From NCBI RefSeq assembly GCF_018408705.1, contig NZ_AP023420.1:868001-932000 (forward strand): DNA of 64,000 nt, read 5' to 3'. The notes under the pieces were generated by a model that saw nothing but the letters and a program-made list of their open reading frames with translations, ran no database searches and was not told where the DNA came from. Origin of the DNA: Pusillibacter faecalis (GTDB lineage Bacteria; Bacillota; Clostridia; Oscillospirales; Oscillospiraceae). Below, piece after piece: positions 1 through 8,747 of the stretch. Within the stretch, counting starts at the first letter, position 1. The number at the start of each line of letters is the position of its first letter. Both the position numbers and the translations under genes were made by a program.

Positions 1-464
1 TGCAAGGTGGGGATGTCCTCCGGGTAGAGCAGCCCATCCAGAAAGGCCAGCCAACGGGTCGGCGTGAGCGCATTGGGATTGTAGGCCACCGGCAGTCGGC
101 AGCGCACGATCTCCGGCTTACCTTCTGTAAAAGCACCATCCAGAAACAACGTGCCGTTTGCCAGATGGATGCGGTCAGTTTCCGGCGGAAAATCCTCTAC
201 CAGCGCCGCCAGCTTCATCAGCTCCACAATGTTGCTGATTTTTCGGGGGATGTTGCTGACCGCACAGCAGCGCAGTTCGTCAAAGATTTCGCTGCGTAGG
301 GGCAGATCATTGGTCACGCGGCCATCGGGCGTGAAAAAAGCCCCGTTCGTGTAGATGATTTTGCGTCTGCTGAGAAAATCATCACAAAACAGGGCTTCAT
401 TGATACTCTTGCCATCAAACCAGACAGGCTGGTTGACCTCACGCGATTTCTCGTTCTTCGCCAC
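1..464 (-). CDS. P4/D5-type phage-plasmid primase-helicase, N-terminal part (cut by window edge)
   Basis: An open frame runs from a GTG at 464 off the left window edge, about 154 codons. AGAGGGA sits just upstream of the GTG. The translation contains a 'LANGTLFLDG' stretch followed by 'LPVAYNP', which resembles the D5_N region of P4-family primase/helicases (DUF5906-like). The ATPase domain that would follow is outside the window. The gene overlaps the end of the CHC2 zinc-finger gene by 26 bases, so the two look translationally coupled. Together they look like a split primase-helicase replication module of an integrative or mobilizable element. The family call rests on motif resemblance only. 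Confidence 0.6.
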   Translation of the reverse strand, partial: MAKNEKSREVNQPVWFDGKSINEALFCDDFLSRRKIIYTNGAFFTPDGRVTNDLPLRSEIFDELRCCAVSNIPRKISNIVELMKLAALVEDFPPETDRIHLANGTLFLDGAFTEGKPEIVRCRLPVAYNPNALTPTRWLAFLDGLLYPEDIPTL

Positions 465-1059
465 GGTGCTGTCCCTCTTTTTCCAGACGTTTGAGCCGCT
501 GCTCCAGCGCGGCGATAGTGCCGTCTTTCAGTAACATATCCACCACTTTCACACGCTGCTCCAGTTCTGCAAATATAAGCGCGTCCAACAAATGATTGAC
601 ATACTCGACCATATGGCACGCCTCCACAAAGCGATCGTCTGGATTGTCCTCTGGCAACTGTGGAGCATACTCGATTTTCCAGCGTTCCAGCAGGTGCAGG
701 TAGTCGCATAGTACCCGCTGACAGTACATCTCATCGTTGCGGAAGGCCTGCGCCAGCGGATAGGGCTTTTTCAAGGCCATCGCTGCCGGGGGCTTGTCCG
801 GGTTGATGCCGAAGTCATAGGCCAGCTTCTTTGCGGTCTCGTAGCTGCTCAGACCGAACAGCCGCGCCACAAAGTCAATCACGTCCCCAGTGGCCCCGCA
901 ACCAAAGCAGTAGAAATAATCCCGGTTCAGCTTCATGCTGGGATGCCGGTCATCGTGGAAGGGGCAGCAGATCATGTCGCCCCGGTTGACCTTGCGACCG
1001 TAGTGCTCGGCGGCCTGCTTCACAGTGACAGCAGATTTTACAGTTTCAAACAGATTCAT
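439..1059 (-). CDS. CHC2 zinc-finger primase-like protein
   Basis: The protein has 206 residues. Residues about 29-60 carry the DnaG-type CHC2 zinc-binding pattern: 'CCPFHDDRHPS' followed by 'FYCFGCGATGDVIDFV'. The C-terminal half is helical, with no TOPRIM or polymerase domain, so this is a stand-alone zinc-binding module that probably partners the P4/D5-like protein encoded directly downstream with overlapping ends. Such pairs are known from replication modules of Clostridia integrative elements. Role in element replication is inference. The start ATG at 1059 follows a purine-rich GGAGGAC. Confidence 0.75.
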   Translation of the reverse strand: MNLFETVKSAVTVKQAAEHYGRKVNRGDMICCPFHDDRHPSMKLNRDYFYCFGCGATGDVIDFVARLFGLSSYETAKKLAYDFGINPDKPPAAMALKKPYPLAQAFRNDEMYCQRVLCDYLHLLERWKIEYAPQLPEDNPDDRFVEACHMVEYVNHLLDALIFAELEQRVKVVDMLLKDGTIAALEQRLKRLEKEGQHRGEEREIA

Positions 1060-1161
1060 AGGCTTTGTCCTCCATTATTTATTGACGGTATCTGCCCGTC
1101 TGCCTGAATATACGGGGAAAAAGCCTATAGACCGAAAAATCCGCTAAAAGTGCAAGAAACG

Positions 1162-1211
1162 AAAAAACGCCGCCCTGAAATCTTGCAAAAATGCAAGACC
1201 TCAGAGCGGCG
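1162..1211 (-). terminator. Strong hairpin with T-run on minus strand
   Basis: The outer stem pairs 1168-1178 with 1201-1211 (one mismatch) and a perfect inner 7-bp stem pairs 1181-1187 with 1192-1198 around an AAAA loop. Read on the minus strand it is followed by TTTTTT at 1167-1162. It lies upstream of the CHC2 gene, so it would stop read-through from the right or act as a leader attenuator. It sits exactly at the junction where the XRE gene on the other strand has lost its start. Confidence 0.6.
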
Positions 1212-1237
1212 AGACCGATAAGATCAGCACAGAACAT

Positions 1238-1915
1238 TTGCTCCGCATCGCAAAAGTATTTGAAGTCTCCACAGATTTCCTGCTGGGGGAAGTCAACACG
1301 CCTGACCGGACAAATTTTGATATTGAAGAACTGGGCCTGTCGGTGCAGGCTGCGCGGAACCTGTACACAGGAAAAGCCAATGCCGAGATCGTTAACCGCC
1401 TTTTAGAAAGTCCGCGTTTTGCAGAAGTCACCTACATGATTGAGCAATATTTTGACGATACGTTGGCCGCCGGTTTCGCCGGACAGAACCAGATGCTTAC
1501 CACCCTCAGCGCCATGCTGCGCCGGAATGTGAAAACGGATGCCGCAGTGCAGGCGGCCAGAGCTGTCAACCGGCAGAAAGTCCCTGTATATCAGGCAGAC
1601 CTGACGATGATACAGAACACGTTTATGGCGGCGCTGCGGGAAGTGAAGAAAGAGATTGGTAACGATTTTACGGCGGCACAGTCCTTGACCAGGGACATCA
1701 CCCAGCAGATGTTCACCGAACTCACCAAAGGGGCGGATGTTCATACTCCGACCATCACGCCGGAAATGATTTCCGCCGCCGTCACCCAGAGCGCGGCAGG
1801 AATGGACGGCGTGCAAAAGGAAGCGTTGGACAAGTTTGGTCAGGCGCTGACGGAATTTCTCCAATCCACCTTAGACCACGCGCAGGAGAAACAAAATGCC
1901 GACCCGGAGCAATGA
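1238..1915 (+). pseudogene. XRE-family regulator lacking most of its HTH (N-terminal truncation)
   Basis: The frame is open from about 1148. It begins with 'KISTEHLLRIAKVFEVST' then 'DFLLGE', which is the last part of a typical XRE helix-turn-helix domain. The preceding helices are absent and no ATG with a ribosome site exists; only a TTG at 1238 is available. The remaining ~225 residues are a helical domain without a family I can name, rich in short amphipathic helices. The stop overlaps the start of the sigma-factor gene by 20 bases, the arrangement expected of an intact XRE-sigma operon. I infer a deletion or recombination junction near 1.1-1.2 kb that removed the 5' end. It could still make a DNA-binding-deficient product. 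Confidence 0.6.
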
Positions 1916-2579
1916 GCAGCTGTGCAGGCTGGCGCAGGCAGGGGATACGGCTGCCCGTGATATTCTGCTGGAAAACAATCTGGGATTCATCCGAAAAATA
2001 GCGTTGGAGCAATACCGGAGCATGGGGCTGGATGAAAATGATATTGGAATTGATTTAGAAGATTTGGTGCAGGAGGGAAGTATCGGCCTGCTGAACGCAA
2101 TTCCTTTGTTTGATGCGGGACGGGGCATGAAATTTCTGACCTATTCGGCACCAGCAATCCGCAATGCCATGACAGACTGCATCCGCGCAGCTCTCGCTCA
2201 GTTTGAGCAACGGATGGTAGATAAGAAAGACGGCCCCGGCTTCCAGAGAGTATATCTGGATGACATTCTATCCGATGATGAACGAATGCTGCGGATCGAA
2301 GCCATAGCTGACCCCCATTCTCGAACGCCGGAGCAAATTTACATCCAAAAAGAACAGCTGACGGAACTGTATGCGGCGCTGGACAAGCTGACTGCCAGAG
2401 AGCAGACTTATCTGCTGTACCGCTATGGGTTTACCGATGGAATCGAGCACCCGCTGATCGGTGCGGCGCTCCATTTCCACCTCAGTGAGAGCCGGACAAA
2501 GAAGGTGGAGGGTGAGGCGATGGACAGCCTGCGCGGGAAGCTGCCGGGTGGTTCTGATACGATGGTAAGCAGCGGCTGA
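1896..2579 (+). CDS. Sigma-70 family RNA polymerase sigma factor (accessory)
   Basis: The 227-residue product has a region-2-like core: 'NNLGFIRKIALEQY', 'DLVQEGSIGLLNAIPLFD' and 'MKFLTYSAPAIRNAM'. A C-terminal region-4-like part begins near 'LDKLTAREQTYLLYRYGF'. The start ATG at 1896 has CAGGAGA upstream and lies inside the end of the truncated XRE gene. It resembles the small sigma factors carried with XRE regulators on Clostridia mobile elements rather than a housekeeping sigma. The promoter it recognises cannot be read from the window. Confidence 0.8.
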   Translation: MPTRSNEQLCRLAQAGDTAARDILLENNLGFIRKIALEQYRSMGLDENDIGIDLEDLVQEGSIGLLNAIPLFDAGRGMKFLTYSAPAIRNAMTDCIRAALAQFEQRMVDKKDGPGFQRVYLDDILSDDERMLRIEAIADPHSRTPEQIYIQKEQLTELYAALDKLTAREQTYLLYRYGFTDGIEHPLIGAALHFHLSESRTKKVEGEAMDSLRGKLPGGSDTMVSSG

Positions 2580-2944
2580 CGTGGACTTTGATATACCTTT
2601 GTTCCGCAGGTGACACGGCACAGGCAGTGCTTGCCCGCACCGCCTGCCATCCTTTTTCTGTCGCTTATGCTGCACCGCAAGGGGCAACCTTTCCCGCCAG
2701 AACACCGCAACTGTAGCCACACGTTCGGGGGCGTGCTACACTTCCGGCTACCATCTGCTCCACAAAGGTATAACACACTAGACTTTCCGAGGGAAAGTCG
2801 TGTGCCAACAGGGATGCTGCTCGCCCCTATTGGAAACCCAGAGCCAAAGGAGCTATGCCCCTCTGGACACCCCTTTATGTTCGTGCGGAGGCCATCTATC
2901 CCATCTGGGACTGTTGGATTTTTCCTGCCCGAAAATGAAACCGT
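2580..2944. other. Non-coding stretch with oriT-like inverted repeats
   Basis: No convincing gene is seen here. Two inverted repeats stand out. The first pairs GTAG at 2713-2716 with CTAC at 2736-2739, continuing inward as CACG/CGTG with a small bulge. The second pairs GACTTTCC (2781-2788) with GGAAAGTC (2792-2799) over a GAG loop, extended by CACAC (2774-2778) and GTGTG (2800-2804). The second resembles hairpins found beside relaxase genes in mobilizable Clostridia elements, but no relaxase gene is in the window. An oriT remnant is inference. Confidence 0.35.
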
Positions 2945-2984
2945 CACACAGATTTAACAGCTTATTTGACCTCAAATCTGTGTG
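2945..2984 (-). terminator. Probable terminator of the hsd operon
   Basis: A perfect 11-bp stem pairs 2945-2955 with 2974-2984 around an 18-base loop. It lies 11 bases beyond the hsdR stop on the minus strand, and a T-rich stretch (TTTCATTTT) follows at about 2941-2930. Confidence 0.5.
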
Positions 2985-2995
2985 CTGTTTCACTG

Positions 2996-5900
2996 TTATG
3001 ATGCTACTATCTGAACCGCATTCTCACGAATCTGATTTATAGTTGCTATCAATGCGGTTCTAGTCTTTGCATCAAACAGCTTAATAAAGCTAACAGGTTT
3101 GTCAAATGGCGGCTTTGTAAGTTCTGAAACATTTTCCATATACCCGTTCAGCTCTATGTGATTGATGATTTTCTTCACAAAAGCAATCTGCTTCTGATTT
3201 AAAGATTGGTCGTTGATAAAAGCCGAAAAAGCCTGCATGGCTGCCTCGTGATTCAACTTGGCGATTTTACGAACCAGCAGACCAAATGGCGTGTCTCCAA
3301 ATTCGCGCTTGTAATCTTCTTTGCTTCCAAGCTCACTTGTCAGCACTCGTTCTAGCTCCTGATAATCGCCCGCAGCCAACGGAATATTATGGGTCAGCTT
3401 GTAAATAGCCAGCGTATTTCCGTGCTCATTGACATAGCGGTTTACTTTGGCACGGTAGTCTTCAAAGTCATACGCTGTATCCAGCTGAACCCCTTCTTGG
3501 CTATCTATAATTGGATCAGTAAGTTTGGTAATAATACGTTTTTGCCCTCCGTCATCTTCGTCCAAAAAACGAATCAAACCACGAAGCTCTTTCCGAACCT
3601 TTTCAAACAGCAGAATATCATTAGCGTCCCAAAAGACATCGGTATGGATTTCCTGTAGAAGCGGCAGCTTTTCCTTAATCTGCGGAATATTCGCCTTGCG
3701 CTCCAGCAGCGAAGCTGTGTCACACAACTGCTTTTTGGCATACTTGAAAGCAGGCATCTGTTCAATATGTGCCAATATCAGCCCGTACATAAAGTTATCA
3801 AAACGCTTGGCGAATTCATCCGTTTCTTCCGATTGGACAAGCGGTGCAATCTGTGTCAGTAACTCGCCTTTGTCACTCTCACCGATAGAAAGAAAGGCGT
3901 CCTGCTTTTTATATTTCTCCACATACTGCATCCGTAGTTTTACGGAAATCAACTCTGGGTTCAGCGCTGTAACTTGCTTATGGCAGGTTTCGATAAGTTC
4001 GTTTCGCCATAACTGATAGTTTTCTCCTGCAAAGGTGCTTTCTTGTAAAGCCATAGCAATTTTAATCTGCTTGCCGAAAATATTCTCCGACAATGTCTTT
4101 GTTTCCCTGGCTTCATATCCTTCCTTGTGTTCCCGGAAATATTCAAAATTGCCGCAGTAATCGAAAATCAAGAAGCGCCGTTTATCCGTATATACTCCAT
4201 CAATCTGATCTACGCAGGACAATCCCTTGCACAAACGGGTGCCACGGCCAATCATCTGCCAAAACTTTGCTTTGGAACGCACCTTCTTGAAGAACACCAG
4301 ATTGACGCATTCCGGCACATCAATACCTGTGTCCATCATATCCACGGACACAGCAATATGCGGCTCCTTTTCTGGCTGTTTGAAATCATCTATGATGGTC
4401 TGAGCATAACTATCGTCACAAATCACGCGCTGGGCAAAGGAACCGTGATACTGAGGGTAGAGTTTGTTAAACCGCTCCAGAATGAATTCGGCGTGGCGCT
4501 TATTCTGTGCAAAAATAATGGTTTTACCCAGCCGGTCCCCGCCTGCAACCTTGATGCCCCGCTCCATCAAATCCTGTAAAACCATGTCAACCGTTTTCTC
4601 GTTAAATACAAATTTGTTCAGAGCTGCGGACGGGATAAAATCCGGCATCATGCCATCTTCAATGAAGTCATCTTCGTAACGCTCTTTGTCTTCGTCAGAC
4701 AGGTCATCGTAGGTAATGCCTTCATCCAAAAACTTTGTTTTGACCTCATAATTATAGTATGGTACCAACACATGGTCTTGGTAGACCGCTGTTTCATAAT
4801 CGTAGGCGTACGTAGGAACACCATGTTCCATTTCAAAGAAATCGTAGGTGTTCCGATCTACATCCGTTTTCGGCGTAGCGGTAAGGCCAACCATCAAAGC
4901 ATCAAAATATTCAAAAATTGCCCTGTACTTTTTGAAAATACTCCGGTGGCTTTCATCAATAATAATCAGGTCAAAATGCGCCGGAGTAAACAACTGGCGC
5001 CCATCTTTGGATTTCGTATCATCGATAGCATTCAAAATCGTTGGGTAAGTGGAAAACACAATCCGGGCGTTCCGGTCATCCTTGTTGGAACACAGATTGC
5101 ACAGAGACATATCCGGCAAATACTGCTTAAAATCATCTTTTGCCTGTTTTACCAGGGCAGTGCGGTCAGCTAGAAAAAGAACATTCGTAATCCACTTACC
5201 ACGGCTGAGCACATCGGTCAAGCTGGAGGCCGTCCTTGTTTTTCCCGTACCAGTTGCCATTACCAGAAGATGCTTACGAAATCCTTGTTCGATCTGATCG
5301 CAAACAGCCCGTATGGCTTCTTTTTGGTAGTAGCGATCTGTGATTTTATCATCGATGGGAATACTCATCAATTCTTGCCGTTCAGCTCGACGGTTCATCA
5401 GCTTTTGTAAGTCTTCCTTGCTGAACACACCACTGACCTTGCGCTGGGGGCCGGACTGGTCGTCCCAGTAATAAGTTTCAAAACCGTTCGTAGTGAACAT
5501 CATCGGTCGGCGGCCAAATTTCCGTTCCAGGCAATCTGCGTATAGAACTGCCTGCTTCCGCCCAATGTTAGGGTCTTTGCTAGTGCGTTTGGCCTCAATC
5601 ACCGCCAGCGGAAGGCCATCCTTGCCAAACAGCACATAGTCGCAGTAGCCCATCTGGCCCACCACACCGGCCATACCCTGTACAGGATATTCCTCCTGTA
5701 CATCTGCATCGATACCGTCGAATTTCCACCCCATGAACTTCAAATCTACGTCAATATAAATTTTCCGCGTCTGGAACTCAGACAAATCTTCCGGCTGGAA
5801 AGATCGCTCCTGCTGATGCTTCTCTTTCTCAGCAGTATATTGGGCTGACATCTGCTCAATTTGTTTGCGCAGCGCCTCAATCTCTGCTTCTTTTTCATCC

Positions 5901-6373
5901 AGCAGGCTTTCCTGCTCTTTGATTTTCCGAGAATCTACCGCTATTTTTTCGGTAGGGATCAGACTTTCGTCAAAGACACGCTCCTGATAATCAGAACCGT
6001 AACAATAATCGATCCACTGGACAAACTCGAACAATCCTTTCAAGGATGCAAGGGCATCACTGGGCTGCACACTCCGCTCTGTATGTACTGCCAGATTACC
6101 CAGCTTGATGATGAAAGGCAGCTTACTCCAGGTATTGGAATCCACGGCGAAACGGAAGGACGGTTCATGGATAAGGGATTGTAGGTTGTCCTTGTAGGGC
6201 ATCTTCATGGTCTTATCTGCCGCATAGACCCACTTAACCGCCAGCTCCAGCGCCTTTCGGCAGCCAACAGCGCACATGGCAGGAGCAGAGGCATAAATTT
6301 TTTCGGCTTCCGCGCAGGCAGGGGCAAACAGGGCGTATTCAGTTTGTTGTGAAAGAAAAGAAAAGTTCATCAT
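2996..6373 (-). CDS. hsdR: Type I restriction enzyme, R (motor/endonuclease) subunit
   Basis: The 1125-residue protein translocates DNA and cuts unmodified DNA in complex with HsdM and HsdS. The N-terminal ~130 residues look like a DUF4145-type module, followed by a coiled coil at about 150-195. A PD-(D/E)xK-type nuclease core follows, with 'DYVLFG' near 243 and 'VIEAKR' near 258. The superfamily-2 motor shows Walker A 'ATGTGKT' near 372, 'IIIDESHR' near 472 and 'GLTATP' near 498, then 'MIGRGTRL' in the second RecA fold. Length and domain order fit an intact HsdR. It is the last gene of a five-gene minus-strand operon (XRE, hsdM, hsdS, HAD phosphatase, hsdR), 12 bases after the HAD gene. Confidence 0.95.
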   Translation of the reverse strand: MMNFSFLSQQTEYALFAPACAEAEKIYASAPAMCAVGCRKALELAVKWVYAADKTMKMPYKDNLQSLIHEPSFRFAVDSNTWSKLPFIIKLGNLAVHTERSVQPSDALASLKGLFEFVQWIDYCYGSDYQERVFDESLIPTEKIAVDSRKIKEQESLLDEKEAEIEALRKQIEQMSAQYTAEKEKHQQERSFQPEDLSEFQTRKIYIDVDLKFMGWKFDGIDADVQEEYPVQGMAGVVGQMGYCDYVLFGKDGLPLAVIEAKRTSKDPNIGRKQAVLYADCLERKFGRRPMMFTTNGFETYYWDDQSGPQRKVSGVFSKEDLQKLMNRRAERQELMSIPIDDKITDRYYQKEAIRAVCDQIEQGFRKHLLVMATGTGKTRTASSLTDVLSRGKWITNVLFLADRTALVKQAKDDFKQYLPDMSLCNLCSNKDDRNARIVFSTYPTILNAIDDTKSKDGRQLFTPAHFDLIIIDESHRSIFKKYRAIFEYFDALMVGLTATPKTDVDRNTYDFFEMEHGVPTYAYDYETAVYQDHVLVPYYNYEVKTKFLDEGITYDDLSDEDKERYEDDFIEDGMMPDFIPSAALNKFVFNEKTVDMVLQDLMERGIKVAGGDRLGKTIIFAQNKRHAEFILERFNKLYPQYHGSFAQRVICDDSYAQTIIDDFKQPEKEPHIAVSVDMMDTGIDVPECVNLVFFKKVRSKAKFWQMIGRGTRLCKGLSCVDQIDGVYTDKRRFLIFDYCGNFEYFREHKEGYEARETKTLSENIFGKQIKIAMALQESTFAGENYQLWRNELIETCHKQVTALNPELISVKLRMQYVEKYKKQDAFLSIGESDKGELLTQIAPLVQSEETDEFAKRFDNFMYGLILAHIEQMPAFKYAKKQLCDTASLLERKANIPQIKEKLPLLQEIHTDVFWDANDILLFEKVRKELRGLIRFLDEDDGGQKRIITKLTDPIIDSQEGVQLDTAYDFEDYRAKVNRYVNEHGNTLAIYKLTHNIPLAAGDYQELERVLTSELGSKEDYKREFGDTPFGLLVRKIAKLNHEAAMQAFSAFINDQSLNQKQIAFVKKIINHIELNGYMENVSELTKPPFDKPVSFIKLFDAKTRTALIATINQIRENAVQIVAS

Positions 6374-6385
6374 AAACAGGTTTCC

Positions 6386-7561
6386 TTAATCATCACTTTC
6401 TAAGATATCCTTAACCTCTTGCGCATTTGATGTCATGGTTTTCATACTTTTTAATAATTTCCTGTAAAAAGTTTCCACATCTAAATCGCGCAGAATATAG
6501 CGTACTTGACTATTGTCGAGGGCAATTTGGAATAGAATTTCTTTTTCTTCATAAGACCAATCATCAATTTCCTGCAACTCGCTGATAAGGGAATGCGTAG
6601 TTGCAAAACTGCCACTATTTTCTAAGGAAATGAGCAAATCGGTTCTTTTCCGCTCTTCTTCATTACTTTCTTTGTCTGCTTTGATTCGTTCTATTTTATA
6701 CTTATAGTGCAGTGTTTCCAGAGCCTCATTCGCAGCAGTTCGATTGATAATGGCCTTTACCAAAAGGTCTAATTCAGTTCCTTCTCTGTAATCGGCTGGT
6801 GCAAAATATTTAATTCTTCCATCTCGCATCATTTTATATACTTTTGTCTTGTCCTTGCTTTCTGCGTTATAGACGCCAATAGAATGCCCGCCGTATGAGG
6901 TGACAAGTTTCATGCACGGAATATCGGTATCACTATCGCCGATATAAACTATATTACGAAATGGTACTCTCATTTCTTCGGGAGAAAAGGATTCATTGAC
7001 AGCGGAATCATTAATGTCCAGTACACCTTTTTCAATTCGGAACAAGAATTGTGTTTTATTGGTGTAATTTACCACTTGAGCAGGCCATACTGCTACGCCC
7101 TTTTCATTATAATAAAATGAACTGGCATAAATTTTTTCAAATGCTCCAGCTTTTGCAACGGCAGTCCCTTCAATCATTTCTTTTAAGCCAGAAGAAATGA
7201 TGTAGTGTTCCACGATAACTCCTTGGCTTTTTCCGTATTCCCGAATGCGTTCAAACCATTGCTCAACTCCGGGAAACAGTTGAACAGAGGCACCATATTC
7301 AGCTAATTTCTCTTTTGTAAATAAGACTTTTCCCTCGGATTCCTGTTTCATCGTGTACATATAGGCAAGGTTTTGGTCCATTTCATTATCGGAGGCGAGA
7401 GAATTCGACTTTTTCCAGAAGTCAGGAACGTCATAGCCAACGGATTGGATATACCCCTGTGCCTGCATATCATCTGGAGATAAGGTTTTGTCGAAGTCAT
7501 AACATATTGCAACAACAGGGTTAGTTTCTTTGTGCTTGCGCTCGTATTCTTTATCCGGCAT
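6386..7561 (-). CDS. HAD-superfamily phosphatase embedded in the Type I RM operon
   Basis: A 391-residue haloacid-dehalogenase-fold protein. Motif I is 'CYDFDKTL' near residues 21-28, motif II is 'YIISSG', and the acidic motif IV is 'YIGDSDTDIP', so the catalytic residues look intact. The C-terminal ~130 residues are helical and charged, without a recognised domain. I chose ATG 7561 because GGAGGA precedes it; an upstream in-frame start at 7582 would place that Shine-Dalgarno inside the coding sequence. It lies between hsdS and hsdR with overlapping or near-abutting ends, so it is co-transcribed with the restriction system. Its substrate is unknown. A role in defence (nucleotide or nucleic-acid end processing) is inference from position. 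Confidence 0.85.
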   Translation of the reverse strand: MPDKEYERKHKETNPVVAICYDFDKTLSPDDMQAQGYIQSVGYDVPDFWKKSNSLASDNEMDQNLAYMYTMKQESEGKVLFTKEKLAEYGASVQLFPGVEQWFERIREYGKSQGVIVEHYIISSGLKEMIEGTAVAKAGAFEKIYASSFYYNEKGVAVWPAQVVNYTNKTQFLFRIEKGVLDINDSAVNESFSPEEMRVPFRNIVYIGDSDTDIPCMKLVTSYGGHSIGVYNAESKDKTKVYKMMRDGRIKYFAPADYREGTELDLLVKAIINRTAANEALETLHYKYKIERIKADKESNEEERKRTDLLISLENSGSFATTHSLISELQEIDDWSYEEKEILFQIALDNSQVRYILRDLDVETFYRKLLKSMKTMTSNAQEVKDILESDD

Positions 7562-7574
7562 GAAAAATCCTCCT

Positions 7575-8747
7575 TTACCCAAAATATTTCTGCATCAGTG
7601 CTTTTTTTAGTATTTCCAGCTTTTCAAGGCTCTTCTGGATCGCCAATTTTGATTTGTCGGTCTGGGCGACGAAGGCGGAGAATTGTTTCTGTAGTGCCAG
7701 CGGCGGAAGTAGGACCGGTAATGCTTTTAATTGCCTCATGTTAATGCTTGCAATTCCAGTAGTCTGTTTTGCACACCCAATAAAATAACGCTTAGATTTT
7801 TGATGCTTTAAGTACTCTGCAAAGAACCCCGGCAAAATCACTGATTCATTCAAACGAACACGGAATATATGATTTTGATGAATACAATTTTCTAAAAGTT
7901 CTTTGATAATGGCCCCTCTACCAAGTTTATCAGGATCGCCACCTTCTGTCATCAACACGTCATCTGGCAATAACCTATACTGTTCAATTTCCTGTTCAGT
8001 TGCTTCAATAGTTTTAACGGTAGTCCAATCAATATAGCCATCTTTTACATTTGATACAGCCATGTATGGGACTTTTATCATACTTTGTCCTTTAATTTTA
8101 CGTCCTTTCGTAATGCCCGATACAATATCCGCCATTGATTCCAGGGGTTTTTCATTCCACCTCTTTGTATTTAAAAGCATATCCCCAAACATCTCGATAA
8201 ATCGGGATTTTACCAATTCATCCAGCTTGTTCAGTTGCTGCCTGCGCTTGGCAATCAGGTCGCTGACCTTGTCCAGTACAGCGGCAATTTCGCGCTGTTC
8301 ATCAAGAGGCGGAAGAGGAATTTTATAATCTTTAAGCCACTCGGTACTCAGATTTTTTTGAGCAACACCTTTTGAAGATAGGATACATTTCTGCTCGAAG
8401 GAATCACTATTCAACAAATCAAAGAGAAATGATTTATCAAGAGCCGTATTATCTTTTATTCTAATGCAAGCAACACGCTGATTTAAGGCAGCGGGTAAAA
8501 ATTTTTTATCTAAACGTCCAACTCTCCCGACATTTCCTGTTAATGAGAGTAGCAAGTCACCCTCAAAAAGTTCATATTTTGCTACATTTATATCATCAAA
8601 AGGGTAAAAAGCTGGTGTATTATCTTCAATATATCCTTTTTGGACATTAGAAATCCGAATGATTCTAACACCTTTATCAGTATAATTCGCACTTTTGAAG
8701 GCATATCCATTAAGAATCTCGCAAACATCCCCCAATCTTGCCATCAC
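7575..8747 (-). CDS. hsdS: Type I restriction enzyme, S (specificity) subunit
   Basis: About 390 residues with the classic two-repeat HsdS layout. The first target-recognition domain (about 1-150) ends in 'IPLPPLDEQREIAAVL', followed by a helical spacer. A second recognition domain follows, ending in 'LLPPLALQKQFSAFV' and a second spacer helix. The ATG at 8744 overlaps the hsdM stop as TGATG; a GTG at 8747 is the alternative start, and GGAGGA upstream serves either. It sets the DNA target of both methylation and cutting. The recognised sequence cannot be read from the protein by eye. Confidence 0.93.
   Translation of the reverse strand: MMARLGDVCEILNGYAFKSANYTDKGVRIIRISNVQKGYIEDNTPAFYPFDDINVAKYELFEGDLLLSLTGNVGRVGRLDKKFLPAALNQRVACIRIKDNTALDKSFLFDLLNSDSFEQKCILSSKGVAQKNLSTEWLKDYKIPLPPLDEQREIAAVLDKVSDLIAKRRQQLNKLDELVKSRFIEMFGDMLLNTKRWNEKPLESMADIVSGITKGRKIKGQSMIKVPYMAVSNVKDGYIDWTTVKTIEATEQEIEQYRLLPDDVLMTEGGDPDKLGRGAIIKELLENCIHQNHIFRVRLNESVILPGFFAEYLKHQKSKRYFIGCAKQTTGIASINMRQLKALPVLLPPLALQKQFSAFVAQTDKSKLAIQKSLEKLEILKKALMQKYFG

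Noticed and set aside
2423..2947. 174-codon minus-strand frame overlapping the sigma factor
   Set aside because: Overlaps a well-supported gene on the other strand, has odd composition and no ribosome site.
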